DNA from: Streptomyces sp. NBC_00483
Lineage (GTDB): Bacteria > Actinomycetota > Actinomycetes > Streptomycetales > Streptomycetaceae
NCBI RefSeq assembly: GCF_036013745.1
Contig: NZ_CP107880.1
Coordinates: 8,742,001-8,806,000 of the forward strand
DNA: 64,000 bases
Direction of reading: 5' to 3'
Below, in pieces: positions 1 through 8,707 of the stretch. A model generated the notes under the pieces. It ran no database searches, was not told the DNA's origin, and was given only the letters and a program-made list of their open reading frames with translations. How positions within the stretch are numbered: the first letter of the stretch is position 1; each line of letters opens with the position of its first letter. The translations under genes and the position numbers were made by a program.

Positions 1-267
1 TGCGTGCGTCGGCGGGCAGGTCCATGCCGAAACCACTCAGCAGGACCTCGGCGTGGCCTCCGAGCTCGTCCTGCATCCCGGAGACCGGCTTCGCTTCGAG
101 GTCCGCGTGGGCGAGGACGATGTCCAACGCCTGGTCCCGCGCCCGCCATTGGGCTGCCGCGAGCAGATAGTGCAGCAGGGCCCGGCCGGGGTCCGGTACG
201 GTTCGTCACCGCCTTCTCCCACAGCGCGGACGACATCGACCAGCTCCTTGACGCGGTCCGCCGTCAC
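1..267 (-). pseudogene. Partial unidentified gene downstream of the aldo/keto reductase, apparently frameshifted
   Basis: A GTG at 265-267 overlaps the stop of the aldo/keto reductase as GTGA, which suggests translational coupling. The first ~28 codons ([18 protein letters not shown]...) have strong G/C third positions. Near 175-190 that frame turns into unlikely sequence and stops at 37-39. From the same point a second frame, starting about ALLHYLLAAAQWRARDQALD, keeps good codon bias to the window edge. I read this as one gene with a one-base indel (real or a sequencing error) that continues off the left edge. I do not recognise the family. Its place in a sugar-oxidation operon does not by itself show a function. 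Confidence 0.4.
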
Positions 268-1304
268 ACTCGCTGACCGACGTACGGCTCCCGCGGTACG
301 TCGACGAGCCTCGCGGCCGTCTTCAGATCCCGCCACATGGCGTCAGGGATGGGGCGGCGGAACTGGGCCGCCGCGTCGTGGACCTGCTCGGTGCTGCTCA
401 GTCCGAGGAGGACGCCCGCGACAGCAGGGTGGCCGAGGGGGAAGCGGGCGGCGGCGCGCAGTGGGACGCCGTGGCTCCTGCACACCTCCTGGAGGTGAAG
501 GGCCTGGTCGAGGAGGTGGGCGGGTGCCGTCGCGTAGTCGTACGTGGAGTCCGGGCAAGGGGCCGCGAGGAGGCCGGAGTTGAAGACACCGCCGGCGACG
601 ACCGAGACATGTCGGTGCAGTGCCTGCGGCAGCAGGTCGTCCCGAGCGCTCTGGTCGAGCAGGGTGTAGCGGCCGGCGAGGAGGACCACGTCGATGTCGG
701 TGTCGCGGACGAAGCGGGTGGGCATGGCGGACTGGTTCATGCCGACGCCGATGGCCCTGATGACACCTTCGGCGCGCAGCTGTTCCAGTGCCGGGTAGGC
801 CTCGTCCAGGGCCTGTCGCTCATGGTCGTCCGGGTCGTGCAGGTACACGATGTCGACCCGGTCCAGGCCGAGTCGGCCGAGGCTGTCCTCCAGGCTGCGG
901 CGTACGCCGTCGGCGGTAAAGTCCTGCCTGCGGCGGTGGGTCGCGGGCACGGCGAAGCCATGGGCGAGGTCGTCGCCGTGCGGGGCGGGGAGCGGTTCGA
1001 GTACCCGGCCGACCTTGGTGGACAGCGTGTACGTGTCGCGGGGGCGGGCGCGCAGCGCGTCGCCCAGTCGGCGTTCGGACAGGCCGAGGCCGTAGTGCGG
1101 GGCCGTGTCGTAGGTGCGGAACCCCTCGTCCCAGGCGCACTCCAGGACGCGCGCGGCCTCCTCGTCGTCGATCGCGCGGAACAGGTTGCCGACGCCCGCG
1201 CCGCCGAAGGCGAGCGGGGTGGTCCACGCGGCGGAGCGACCCAGCGGGACACGGGGGAGCGGGCGGGGCGTGTCCGTGGCTCCGCCGTCGCCGTGCGGGG
1301 TCAT
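264..1304 (-). CDS. Aldo/keto reductase, L-fucose / D-threo-aldose 1-dehydrogenase type
   Basis: 346 aa cytoplasmic oxidoreductase of the aldo/keto reductase superfamily. The expected catalytic tetrad is visible: Asp66 and Tyr71 in TYDTAPHYG, Lys97 in STKVGR and His156 in YLHDPDDH. The last motif is typical of the D-threo-aldose (L-fucose) 1-dehydrogenase group, which oxidises the anomeric carbon of a free sugar to its lactone using NAD(P)+. The ATG at 1302-1304 overlaps the stop of the upstream sugar transporter (ATGA), so the two are probably co-translated. With the mutarotase upstream and the dehydratase/SDR/FAH genes across the divergent promoter, it would catalyse the first oxidation of a 6-deoxy sugar. 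The family call is firm; L-fucose as substrate is inferred. Confidence 0.85.
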   Translation of the reverse strand: MTPHGDGGATDTPRPLPRVPLGRSAAWTTPLAFGGAGVGNLFRAIDDEEAARVLECAWDEGFRTYDTAPHYGLGLSERRLGDALRARPRDTYTLSTKVGRVLEPLPAPHGDDLAHGFAVPATHRRRQDFTADGVRRSLEDSLGRLGLDRVDIVYLHDPDDHERQALDEAYPALEQLRAEGVIRAIGVGMNQSAMPTRFVRDTDIDVVLLAGRYTLLDQSARDDLLPQALHRHVSVVAGGVFNSGLLAAPCPDSTYDYATAPAHLLDQALHLQEVCRSHGVPLRAAARFPLGHPAVAGVLLGLSSTEQVHDAAAQFRRPIPDAMWRDLKTAARLVDVPREPYVGQRV

Positions 1305-2740
1305 GTCGCCGCTCCGGTAGGGGAGCGCACCGGCTGACGCAGCCAGAGTGCCTCGATCTCCTCCAGTGACTTGCCGGCGGTCTCCGGAACCTTCCGTGCC
1401 ACGTACCAGGCGGCCACCGCGGACAGCAGCGCGAACACACCGAACACCGCGGCGCCGATCGCGTGCAGCACATCAGGGAAGACCAGCGAGAACAGGAAGT
1501 TCATCAGGTACTGCGTGAAGGTGATCACGGCCATGCCGACGGCGCGGGCGCGCAGCGGAAGTACCTCGGGGCAGTACAGCCAGAAGACGGGACCGAGGCC
1601 GATGCCGAAGGCGAAGGTGTACACGAAGACGCACGTCACGGCGACGACGGTGACGTCGGGGAACAATGCGAGCACGATCATCGGCGGCACCTGGGCGACC
1701 AGGGACAGCGTCAGCAGGCGGACCCGGCCGAGCCGCTCGATGAACGGCAGGGACACCGCGGTGGACACCACGAGGGCCGCGCCCACGCAGTAGTTGGCGA
1801 TGGTCCCCGCGCTGCCGGAGTCGGCGGTGAGGTGCTCGAAGATGATCGGTGCGTAGTAGACGACCGCGTTGATGCCGGTGAAGACCTGGAAGAAGGTCAG
1901 GATCAGCGTGATGCGCAGGGGCGCGCGATAGTGGCCCGTGAACAACTCCCGCAGCCCGGTGTGCTGTTGGGCCAGGCTGCCGCGGATCTCGGCGACCTCG
2001 GCGGTCGCGTCCGCCGGGGTGGTGCGCAGGGTCGTGAGGACCGCCTCGGCGTCGGCCTCGCGACCGCGCATCATCAGCCAGCGCGGTCCCGCCGGGCTGG
2101 TGATCATGCCGATGAAGAAGACCACCGCCGGTATCGCCCCGAGTCCGAGCATCCACTCCCAGGCGCCCGACGCGGACAGTACGTCGCCGACGGTGAAGGC
2201 GAGCAGGATGCCTACGTTGACGGCGAGTTGGTACAGCGCGGTGATGCGGCCGCGCAGATGCTTGGGCGCGAGTTCGCTGAGGTAGATGAGGCCGAACATG
2301 TTGGCCAGGCCCACGGCGAAGCCGAGGATGAAGCGGGACGCCATGAGTACGGGGGCGTTCGGTGAGACCGCGCAGCCGATCGAGCCGAGGACGAAGATCG
2401 CCCCGGCGAGGATCAGCAGGTGGCGCCGGTCCCAGCGGCGCGCGGCGAAGGCTCCGGCGGCGATCGCGGGCAGCGCCCCGAGCAGCAGCAGGCTGGTCAC
2501 CAGGCCCTGGCCGGTGGTGCTGAGCCCGAACTCCTCGGTGAGCGGGGCCAGCGCCCCGGAGATCGCCCCGGAGTCGTAGCCGTACAGGATGCCCGACAGG
2601 CCGCCGAGGACGGCGACCGCGTACACGCGACGCGGCAGGGGGCCCGGGCTGTCGGTGTGCTCGCGTGGCTCTGGCGGCCCTGGCTCCGGCTCTCGCCCTG
2701 GCTCGCTGTCCGCGTGGCGGGACGTGGGTGTCTGCGTCAT
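1301..2740 (-). CDS. MFS sugar porter (sugar/H+ symporter)
   Basis: 479 aa integral membrane protein of the MFS sugar porter family, with about 12 hydrophobic segments. Family marks: [11 protein letters not shown] in TM1, RRWDRRHL in the loop after TM2, [16 protein letters not shown] in the central loop (the PESPR motif), and [15 protein letters not shown] at the C-terminus (the PETKG motif). The N-terminal ~35 residues are Pro/Glu-rich and probably cytoplasmic. It lies 69 bp downstream of the mutarotase gene and overlaps the aldo/keto reductase by 4 bp, so it should be the uptake system of this operon. The imported sugar is probably the operon substrate, inferred as an L-fucose/L-rhamnose type. 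Confidence 0.9.
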   Translation of the reverse strand: MTQTPTSRHADSEPGREPEPGPPEPREHTDSPGPLPRRVYAVAVLGGLSGILYGYDSGAISGALAPLTEEFGLSTTGQGLVTSLLLLGALPAIAAGAFAARRWDRRHLLILAGAIFVLGSIGCAVSPNAPVLMASRFILGFAVGLANMFGLIYLSELAPKHLRGRITALYQLAVNVGILLAFTVGDVLSASGAWEWMLGLGAIPAVVFFIGMITSPAGPRWLMMRGREADAEAVLTTLRTTPADATAEVAEIRGSLAQQHTGLRELFTGHYRAPLRITLILTFFQVFTGINAVVYYAPIIFEHLTADSGSAGTIANYCVGAALVVSTAVSLPFIERLGRVRLLTLSLVAQVPPMIVLALFPDVTVVAVTCVFVYTFAFGIGLGPVFWLYCPEVLPLRARAVGMAVITFTQYLMNFLFSLVFPDVLHAIGAAVFGVFALLSAVAAWYVARKVPETAGKSLEEIEALWLRQPVRSPTGAAT

Positions 2741-2809
2741 GGTGTGGCCTCTCGTTGGGCACGGAGGTGAGAGAGGGGTGGGGCGGGGCAGCGACTGTCG
2801 GCCCGGCCC

Positions 2810-3133
2810 TCACTTCATGAGGAAGACCTGTTCCATCGGCGTCCACCAGCCGTCGGGGCCGGCCTCCTCGACCGGCTCCTGGCAGGGGTCGGTCAGCTTC
2901 CACCACTCCTGCGTCGCCTCGTCGGCGGCCATCCGCGCGACGTCCGCCCGCAGGTCGTCACCGTGGTACTCGAAGTAGCTGAACAGCCGGTCACCGAGCA
3001 GGTGGATGGAGTAGTTCGCGATGTGGCAGCGGCGCAAGGTGTCAAGGACTGCCTCGGGTACGTCGCGGTGCAGTGCGCGGTACTCGTCGATCCGCTCCGG
3101 ACGCACCCGGATCACCTGTGCTACGCGTTCCAT
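2810..3133 (-). CDS. L-rhamnose/L-fucose mutarotase (RhaM family)
   Basis: 107 aa, the normal length for the RhaM (DUF718) family of small dimeric sugar mutarotases, which interconvert alpha and beta anomers of L-rhamnose or related sugars. The conserved core is present: VRPERIDEYRALH near the N-terminus, CHIANYSIHLLGDRLFSYFEY in the middle, and the tryptophan-rich end with EWWKLTDP and WWTPMEQVF. The ATG at 3131-3133 is preceded by a purine-rich GAAAGGGG about 10 bases upstream. It is first in the minus-strand operon (mutarotase, symporter, dehydrogenase), so its role is to supply the anomer used by the dehydrogenase. Family members act on several sugars, so the exact sugar is not settled. 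Confidence 0.88.
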   Translation of the reverse strand: MERVAQVIRVRPERIDEYRALHRDVPEAVLDTLRRCHIANYSIHLLGDRLFSYFEYHGDDLRADVARMAADEATQEWWKLTDPCQEPVEEAGPDGWWTPMEQVFLMK

Positions 3134-3201
3134 GCGGTGAAGTACCCCTTTCGGCGGCCCGCCGGTGAATGGGGATCGGTAGCGATCTCGAGGAGCGTCG
3201 A

Positions 3202-3249
3202 CTCACTGGGCATGCCGCTCACTGGACATGCCACTCACTGGACATGCCA
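3202..3249. repeat. Three tandem 16-bp repeats upstream of the mutarotase operon
   Basis: Three head-to-tail units of 16 bp at 3202-3217, 3218-3233 and 3234-3249, consensus CTCACTGGACATGCCA. Unit 1 differs at two positions and units 2 and 3 are identical. A truncated CTC follows. The core TGGRCATGCCA is close to a palindrome, so each unit could be a regulator half-site. They lie 69-116 bp upstream of the mutarotase start, a suitable place for operator or activator sites. Confidence 0.7.
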
Positions 3250-3426
3250 CTCCGACGCAATCGACGCCGATCCTGTTCGTCTTCCGTGTCGTGGCCGGAA
3301 ATCCAATACGATCTGGCTCGGCCATGCTGGGCCAGACTTCCGGGGCAGTCAACCCTTCCGGGCTGAAGTTCCAGTGGTGACAGGCGCGTTCGGGGTGTGG
3401 CGGGTCACGCCAGGCCCCTGGTCGGT

Positions 3427-4137
3427 TCAGGCGCGAGCGGATCCGGGGCGCCGGGGCGGGCGCGGCGAGGGGGCGTGCGGGCGGTGTCGGACCCGGCTCG
3501 AGCGCAGGTGGGCGGCCATCGCCTCGGCGGCCTTCTCCGGGTTGCGATGGGCCACGGCGTCCACGATCCGCTCGTGCTCGTCGATCGTCGGCTCGGCCGC
3601 TCCCGGTGCGCTGTTGAGGCGGAACATGTGCAGGTGTGCGTGGAGGCGGGTCACCGCCTCGGCCAGCAGCGGGCGGCCCGCCGCGTAGGCCAGTGCGTCG
3701 TGGAAGTCCTGGTCGAGCAGGGCGAATTGCCGGTAGGCGGAGTACTTGGCGCCGGTCTCCGGGTGTCGGCGCATCTCCTCGACGATGGACCGCAACTGCC
3801 GCAGATCCTCGTCGTCCGCGTTCTCGGCGGCGAGGGACGCGGCGCGGGGCTCCAGTAGCAGCCGCATCTCGAACAGATCCGTGAGGGCTTCCGGATCGAG
3901 CAGGTCGGTGGCGCGATAGCCGGCGTTCGGACGCTTGACGACCAGTCCGTCCGACTCGAGTCGGACCAGGGCCTCGCGGACGGGGGTGGCCGACACGTCC
4001 AGCCGACGGGCCAGGCCGTCGATGCTCATACGTGTGCCGGGCTCGATCTCATGGTCCATGACCATGGCCTTGACGGCCTCATACACGCGATCGGTCAGCA
4101 CATCGTGTCGGTTCTCATCCACCATGCCAGGAATCAT
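3427..4137 (-). CDS. GntR-family (FCD) transcriptional regulator of the sugar locus
   Basis: About 236 aa. An N-terminal GntR winged helix (LTDRVYEAVKAMVMDHEI, then LARRLDVSATPVREALVRLE) is followed by an FCD ligand-binding domain with the metal/acid-binding pattern (DLFEMRLLLEPRAA, DQDFHDALA, RLHAHLHM, DEHERIVDAV). I choose the ATG at 4135-4137 (MIPGMVDENRHD); ATG 4123-4125 is also possible. The same frame is open to 4260, but a start there would place coding sequence across the probable operators. The gene lies between the two arms of the deoxy-sugar locus, with matching palindromes in its promoter, so it probably represses both arms and responds to an acid-sugar intermediate, as FCD proteins commonly do. 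Confidence 0.88.
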   Translation of the reverse strand: MIPGMVDENRHDVLTDRVYEAVKAMVMDHEIEPGTRMSIDGLARRLDVSATPVREALVRLESDGLVVKRPNAGYRATDLLDPEALTDLFEMRLLLEPRAASLAAENADDEDLRQLRSIVEEMRRHPETGAKYSAYRQFALLDQDFHDALAYAAGRPLLAEAVTRLHAHLHMFRLNSAPGAAEPTIDEHERIVDAVAHRNPEKAAEAMAAHLRSSRVRHRPHAPSPRPPRRPGSARA

Positions 4138-4234
4138 AGAGAATCCGGGACTCAACCGGGGTGGGGCATCGGGCTTCGGGTCGCCTGAGGGGTCGGCCGG
4201 AATGCACTGCGCGCAACCCATTGCCACGCGCCCA

Positions 4235-4276
4235 TTCCTATAGCATTCTGTGCCGCGCATGCATTTCCTATAGGAA
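4235..4276. promoter_or_regulatory. Paired operator candidates for the GntR regulator
   Basis: A perfect 12-bp palindrome TTCCTATAGGAA lies at 4265-4276. A second copy, TTCCTATAGCAT at 4236-4247 (about nine bases matching), has its centre roughly 30 bp away, close to three helical turns. Both sit in the divergent space between the GntR gene and the GTG start of the ketopantoate-reductase-like gene at 4290. Paired palindromes at this spacing are typical of GntR/FCD dimers, so I assign them to the adjacent regulator. Confidence 0.65.
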
Positions 4277-4289
4277 CGCGAGGTGTGCG

Positions 4290-5246
4290 GTGAGGGGAAG
4301 TACGCCCCGGCTCGACCCCGTCGCGGTGGTCGGCCCCGGCTCCGTAGGCCTCGCGCTCGCGGCCCGACTCGCCGGGCAGGGGCACCCGGTGACCCTGTGC
4401 GGCAGACCCGGAAGCCCGCCGGTGTCCTCGGTGACGTGGAGCGACGGGCGCGAGACCCGGACCGTCGACGTGGAGTGGCGCGGCGACCCGGCCGAGGTAC
4501 GTCCCTTCGCCCAGGTGGTGGTCGCGACGAAGCTGTACCAAGGGGAGGCGGCCCGGGCCTGGTTGGAGCGGCTGGTCGACCGGGACACCCTGGTGATCGT
4601 CGCGCAGAACGGGATCGAGCACCGCGAGCGGGTGGCTCCGCACGCCGCGGCGGGTCAAGTGGCCCCGGTTCTGGTGCACTTCAATGCCGAGCGGTGTGAC
4701 CGGGACCTGGTGGACATCCGGCAGGACGGCCCGGGTCTGGTCGTCGGCGACGACGCACCGGGACGCCGTGCCCGCGCACTCCTCGACCGGACCGGACTCG
4801 GCGTGCACACCAGCGCCGACTTCACCACGGCGGCCTGGGAGAAGCTCATGGTCAACGCCGTCGCCAACCCCGTCACGGCACTCACCTGCCGTCGGGTCGA
4901 GGTCTTCGGTGACCCGTCCGTCCGGGACCTGTCGGCCGCCATGCTCACCGAAGTGGCCGCAGTGGGCCGGGCCGAGGGCGCCCGGCTGCCGGCCGAAGCC
5001 GTCGACGACGTACTCGCATGGATCAACGCCCGTCCGGCCGGGGCCGGTTCGTCGATGCTCGCCGACCGTGTCGCCGGCCGTCGCCTCGAGTACGACGGGC
5101 TGCTCGGGGCGGTGATCCGCCGGGCCCGCACACACTCGCTCGCCGTGCCGATGTGCACGGCGGTCCTCGCGCTCGTCGCCGCGCTCGACACCACGCCCTT
5201 CGCGGCCGCAACACCACATGACCCCTTCAAGCGTCAGGAGCAGTAG
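4290..5246 (+). CDS. Ketopantoate reductase (ApbA/PanE)-like NAD(P)-dependent dehydrogenase
   Basis: 318 aa from the GTG at 4290, which has GCGAGG about 7 bases upstream; in-frame sequence further upstream crosses the operators and has no family similarity. The Rossmann motif VVGPGSVGLALAARLAG starts near residue 13. The ApbA/PanE signatures VVATKLYQG, VIVAQNGIEH and AAWEKLMVNAVANPVTAL follow, the last with the conserved Lys and Asn. The family reduces 2-keto acids with a branched or 3-deoxy side chain. As first gene of a five-gene catabolic operon it is unlikely to make pantoate; it may act on a keto-acid intermediate or side product, but the substrate is unknown. Its stop overlaps the next start (TAGTG). 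Confidence 0.8.
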   Translation: MRGSTPRLDPVAVVGPGSVGLALAARLAGQGHPVTLCGRPGSPPVSSVTWSDGRETRTVDVEWRGDPAEVRPFAQVVVATKLYQGEAARAWLERLVDRDTLVIVAQNGIEHRERVAPHAAAGQVAPVLVHFNAERCDRDLVDIRQDGPGLVVGDDAPGRRARALLDRTGLGVHTSADFTTAAWEKLMVNAVANPVTALTCRRVEVFGDPSVRDLSAAMLTEVAAVGRAEGARLPAEAVDDVLAWINARPAGAGSSMLADRVAGRRLEYDGLLGAVIRRARTHSLAVPMCTAVLALVAALDTTPFAAATPHDPFKRQEQ

Positions 5247-6334
5247 TGGCACACGTGATCAAGGCGGAGGCCTACCTCGTCGACATCGAGGTGGAGACCG
5301 TGCGTACGGATGCGACGCAGGCCTTCCTCAAGCAGGAGACCTTGTTCGTCGAGGTCGCCACGGACGACGGGCTGACCGGGACCGGCTACTCGTACACGAT
5401 CGGCACCGGCGGCCGGGCCGTCCTCGCCATGCTCCGCGACCATCTGCTGCCCTCGCTCATCGGGCACGACTCCCGTGAGATCGAGGGTGCCTGGCGCACC
5501 ATGTACAACAGCACGCGGGCCACGATGGTCGGCGCGATCACCGCCCTCGGCCTGGCCGCGGTGGACCTGGCGCTGTGGGACCTGCGCTGCCTGCGGGCGG
5601 GCGAGCCGCTGTGGCGCGTCGCCGGGGGACACCGGTCGGCGGTTCCGGTGTACGACACCGAGCACGGCTGGCTGCAGCTCGACGAGGACGAGTTGGTCGC
5701 GGGCGCCCTCGCGGCGCGTGACCAGGGCTTCTCCGGAGTCAAGGTGAAGATCGGCAAGCCGAACCCCGGCGAGGACGCGGCGCGCATCCGGGCGGTCCGC
5801 GAGGCCGCGGGCCCCGGCCTCGACATCATGGTCGACGCGAACCAGGCCTTCACCGCCGCCGAGGCCGTGCGCCGCGCCGCCCTCCTGGAGCCGTACGACG
5901 TCGGCTGGTTGGAGGAACCGCTCCCCGCCGAGGACGTGGCCGGGCACGAACGACTGGCCGCCTCGACGACGATCCCCGTGGCAGTCGGCGAGTCCATGTA
6001 CTCACTGGGCCACTTCCGCGAGTACCTGCAGCGCGGCGCCGCCGGCATCGTGCAGCCCGACGTGTCCCGGATCGGTGGCATCACGCCGTGGCTGAAGGTG
6101 GCCCACCTCGCCGAGGCCTTCAACGTCGAGGTGTGTCCGCACTTCCTGATGGAGATCCACGTCAGCCTCACCGCCGCCGTGCCCAACGCCCGCTACGTCG
6201 AGTACATCCCGCAACTCCGGGCGGTGACGACACATCAGTTGCGGATCGCCGACGGCCTCGCACACGCCCCGTCCGAGCCGGGCCTCGGCATCGCCTGGGA
6301 CCGCGACGCGATCGACGACCGCCGGGTCGCCTGA
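5246..6334 (+). CDS. Enolase-superfamily acid-sugar dehydratase (mandelate racemase subgroup)
   Basis: 362 aa from GTG 5246. Mandelate-racemase/muconate-lactonizing fold with a complete active site: KVK at Lys166/Lys168, metal ligands Asp197 (VDANQ), Glu223 (WLEEP) and Glu249 (GES), and the Asp272/His299 dyad (QPDVSR, CPHFLMEIH). Such enzymes abstract the proton alpha to a sugar acid carboxylate and lose water to give a 2-keto-3-deoxy acid. Length and motifs differ from the classical ~440-aa L-fuconate dehydratase, so L-fuconate, L-galactonate or a related acid are all possible. The gene abuts the reductase upstream, and the FAH hydrolase and SDR of the operon would process its product. Confidence 0.85.
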   Translation: MAHVIKAEAYLVDIEVETVRTDATQAFLKQETLFVEVATDDGLTGTGYSYTIGTGGRAVLAMLRDHLLPSLIGHDSREIEGAWRTMYNSTRATMVGAITALGLAAVDLALWDLRCLRAGEPLWRVAGGHRSAVPVYDTEHGWLQLDEDELVAGALAARDQGFSGVKVKIGKPNPGEDAARIRAVREAAGPGLDIMVDANQAFTAAEAVRRAALLEPYDVGWLEEPLPAEDVAGHERLAASTTIPVAVGESMYSLGHFREYLQRGAAGIVQPDVSRIGGITPWLKVAHLAEAFNVEVCPHFLMEIHVSLTAAVPNARYVEYIPQLRAVTTHQLRIADGLAHAPSEPGLGIAWDRDAIDDRRVA

Positions 6335-6411
6335 CCCGCGTCCCTGACCTGCGCTTCTGGCCCCGCATCCCCACCCGTCCCGCTGTCCGCTCCCGCACCA
6401 GGAGGACGACG

Positions 6412-7770
6412 ATGTCCACCTTGACCACGGTCGAACCCGCCACCGCGGCGGCCGTGCAGCGCCGCAGAGTGCTGCTGGCCTCGCTCGTGGGCTCGGCCCT
6501 CGAGTGGTACGACTTCTACCTCTACGGCACCGCCGCGGCCCTGGTATTCAACAAGGTCATTTTCCCGTCGTTCGACGCCACGGCCTCACTGTTCGCCTCG
6601 TTCGGCACGCTGGCCGTCGGCTACTTCGTACGGCCGCTCGGCGGCATCGTCTTCGGCCGCCTCGGCGACCTGTTCGGCCGCAAACGGGTCCTGGTCCTCA
6701 CCCTGCTCGTGATGGGCGCCTCCACCGTCGGCATGGCGCTCGTCCCGACGTACGAGCAAGTGGGCGTGCTCGCCCCGATCCTGCTGGTCGTCCTGCGCGC
6801 GGTCCAAGGACTCGGCGCGGGCGCCGAGTACGGCGGGGCCGCCGTCCTTGCGGCGGAGTTCTCCGAGCCCCGAAAGCGCGGGCTGTTCGGGACGGCGCCC
6901 AGCATCGGCGTCTACATCGGCATCCTCCTGGCCTCGGGCGCGTTCGCGCTGGTCACTCAGCTTCCGGAGGACCAGTTCCTGGCCTGGGGCTGGCGTATCC
7001 CGTTCGCGGCCAGCGTCCTGGTCATCGCCCTGGCCCTGGTCATCCGGCTGCGGCTGACGGAGAGCCCCGCCTTCGAGGCGGCGCAGGAGCGCACCGAGAC
7101 GCAGGAGGTCTCGCCGGTACGGGACGTCGTACGCCATGAATGGAAGGCCGGGCTCGTCCTCTTCGGCCTGCAGACCGCGCAGAACGTCGTCGCCTACCTC
7201 AACCTGACGTTCCTGGCCGCGTACCTCACCGACACCCTCAAGATGTCCAGCTCGACGGGACCGCTCGCCGTCACGGTCGGCACGGCGGTGACGGCCGTGT
7301 CGCTCCCGCTGTTCGGCTGGCTCACCGACCGTGTCGGCCGCAAGCCGGTGGCCCTGGCAGGGACCCTCTTCTCCGCCGTCTTCGTCTTCCCGTACTTCTG
7401 GATCATCGACCACGCGCACAGTTCGCTCCCCGTCACTCTTGCCGTGGTGGTGAGCATGGGCATCGGGGTGGGCTGCATGTTCGCCCCGCAGGCCGCCTAC
7501 TTCAGCGAGCTGTTCACGGCGCGCTCACGCTTCAGCGGGCTCTCCCTGTACCGGGAGGTGGCCGGCGCGGTGACGGGCGGACTGACCCCGCTCATCGCCG
7601 TCGCCCTGGTCGCCGCGGCCGGGGGCCGCTCCTGGGGGCTCGCCCTGTTCGTCGTCGCCGCGTGTGTCGTCGGCAGCGCGGCGGTGGCCCTCGGACCCGA
7701 GACACGGGGCCGCGACCTCGCCGCGACGACCGTCTCCGAACTCCGTGCCTCGACCGGCACGTTCCGCTGA
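6412..7770 (+). CDS. MFS transporter, metabolite:H+ symporter (MHS) family
   Basis: 452 aa, about 12 TM segments. The ATG at 6412 has AGGAGG at 6399-6406; the same frame is open to 6088 but that part overlaps the dehydratase in the wrong codon bias. The MHS signature EWYDFYLYGTAAALVF lies in TM1, followed by FGRLGDLFGRKRVLV between TM2 and TM3 and GAGAEYGGAAVLAAEF in TM4. The family (ProP/KgtP/ShiA-like) takes up organic acids and zwitterions with protons. In this operon it could import the acid form of the sugar or another acid intermediate, while the sugar porter at 1301-2740 imports the neutral sugar. The substrate is inferred only. Confidence 0.88.
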   Translation: MSTLTTVEPATAAAVQRRRVLLASLVGSALEWYDFYLYGTAAALVFNKVIFPSFDATASLFASFGTLAVGYFVRPLGGIVFGRLGDLFGRKRVLVLTLLVMGASTVGMALVPTYEQVGVLAPILLVVLRAVQGLGAGAEYGGAAVLAAEFSEPRKRGLFGTAPSIGVYIGILLASGAFALVTQLPEDQFLAWGWRIPFAASVLVIALALVIRLRLTESPAFEAAQERTETQEVSPVRDVVRHEWKAGLVLFGLQTAQNVVAYLNLTFLAAYLTDTLKMSSSTGPLAVTVGTAVTAVSLPLFGWLTDRVGRKPVALAGTLFSAVFVFPYFWIIDHAHSSLPVTLAVVVSMGIGVGCMFAPQAAYFSELFTARSRFSGLSLYREVAGAVTGGLTPLIAVALVAAAGGRSWGLALFVVAACVVGSAAVALGPETRGRDLAATTVSELRASTGTFR

Positions 7771-7864
7771 ACCACCCCTCGAACAGGCCCTCTTGAGCGC
7801 CCGCCCGCAAGGACAGTGCTCAGGAGGAGACAGCAACGCATCAGCAAGACATCAGGAAGGCATC

Positions 7865-8707
7865 ATGCGTATCGCCCGCCTCGGCCGCCCCGGCCAGGAG
7901 ATCCCCGTCGTCCTCGACGGCGACCGCGTGCTCGATCTGCGCGGAGTGACCCCGGACGTGACACCGGAGTTCCTCGAACACGGTCTGAACAGCCTCGACG
8001 TGACCACCCTGCCGGAACTCCCGGACGCCGCCGGTCTGCGCCACGGCCCGCCGATCACCCGGCCCACCGCGGTCGTCTGCGTCGGCATGAACTACGCCAA
8101 GCACGCGGCCGAGTCCGGCGCCGAACCACCCACCGAGCCGGTGGTGTTCCTCAAACACCCCAACACGGTGGTCGGCCCCGACGACCCGGTCACCATCCCG
8201 CGGGGCAGCACCATGACGGACTGGGAGGTCGAACTCGGCGTCGTCATCGGCAAGCGCACGAGCTACCTCGACTCACCGGCCGACGCCGCGGCCCACATCG
8301 CCGGCTACGTCCTGGTCAACGATGTCTCCGAGCGCGAGCTGCAGCTGCACACCTCGGGCGGCCAGTGGTCCAAGGGCAAGTGCGCGCCGACGTTCACGCC
8401 GGTCGGACCCTGGTTGGTCACCGGCGACGCACTGGACCCGGCGGCGGTTCAGCTCCGCAGCCGCGTGGGCGGCGAGCCGCGGCAGGACTCAAGCACCGCG
8501 GACCTGATCTTCTCCGTGCCCGAAGTCCTGTACCGGCTCAGCCAGTTCATGACTCTGGAGCCCGGCGACCTGATCCTCACCGGCACCCCCGAGGGAGTCG
8601 CCCTGTCCGGACGCTTCCCCTACCTGACGGCCGGGGACGTCGTGGAGCTGGAGGGCGAAGGGCTCGGAAAGCAGCGCCAGACCATGGCCGCGGAGGGAAC
8701 CCGATGA
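7865..8707 (+). CDS. FAH-family hydrolase, probable 2,4-diketo-3-deoxy-L-fuconate hydrolase
   Basis: 280 aa from ATG 7865 with AGGAAGG just upstream. Fumarylacetoacetate-hydrolase fold: VCVGMNYAKHA at 71-81, PVVFLKHPNTVVG, and the metal ligands Glu121 and Glu123 (DWEVELGVVIGK) and Asp153 (VNDVSERE). The end LEPGDLILTGTPEGVALSG is characteristic. This subgroup includes 2,4-diketo-3-deoxy-L-fuconate hydrolase, which splits the diketo acid to pyruvate and L-lactate, and also ureidoglycolate lyase-like proteins. The pairing with a 3-deoxy-acid dehydrogenase (next gene, 4-bp ATGA overlap) and a dehydratase upstream favours the diketo-deoxy-acid role. Confidence 0.85.
   Translation: MRIARLGRPGQEIPVVLDGDRVLDLRGVTPDVTPEFLEHGLNSLDVTTLPELPDAAGLRHGPPITRPTAVVCVGMNYAKHAAESGAEPPTEPVVFLKHPNTVVGPDDPVTIPRGSTMTDWEVELGVVIGKRTSYLDSPADAAAHIAGYVLVNDVSERELQLHTSGGQWSKGKCAPTFTPVGPWLVTGDALDPAAVQLRSRVGGEPRQDSSTADLIFSVPEVLYRLSQFMTLEPGDLILTGTPEGVALSGRFPYLTAGDVVELEGEGLGKQRQTMAAEGTR

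Noticed and set aside
3202..3249. Possible CRISPR array
   Set aside because: The repeats are only 16 bp, directly adjacent with no spacers, and there are no cas genes.
4138..4260. Longer GntR start at 4260
   Set aside because: The added residues resemble no GntR N-terminus and would place coding sequence through the operator region; 4137 or 4125 fits the family start.
4428..5230. Several minus-strand frames opposite the ketopantoate-reductase-like gene
   Set aside because: They lack starts with ribosome sites and show only mirrored codon bias of the plus-strand gene.
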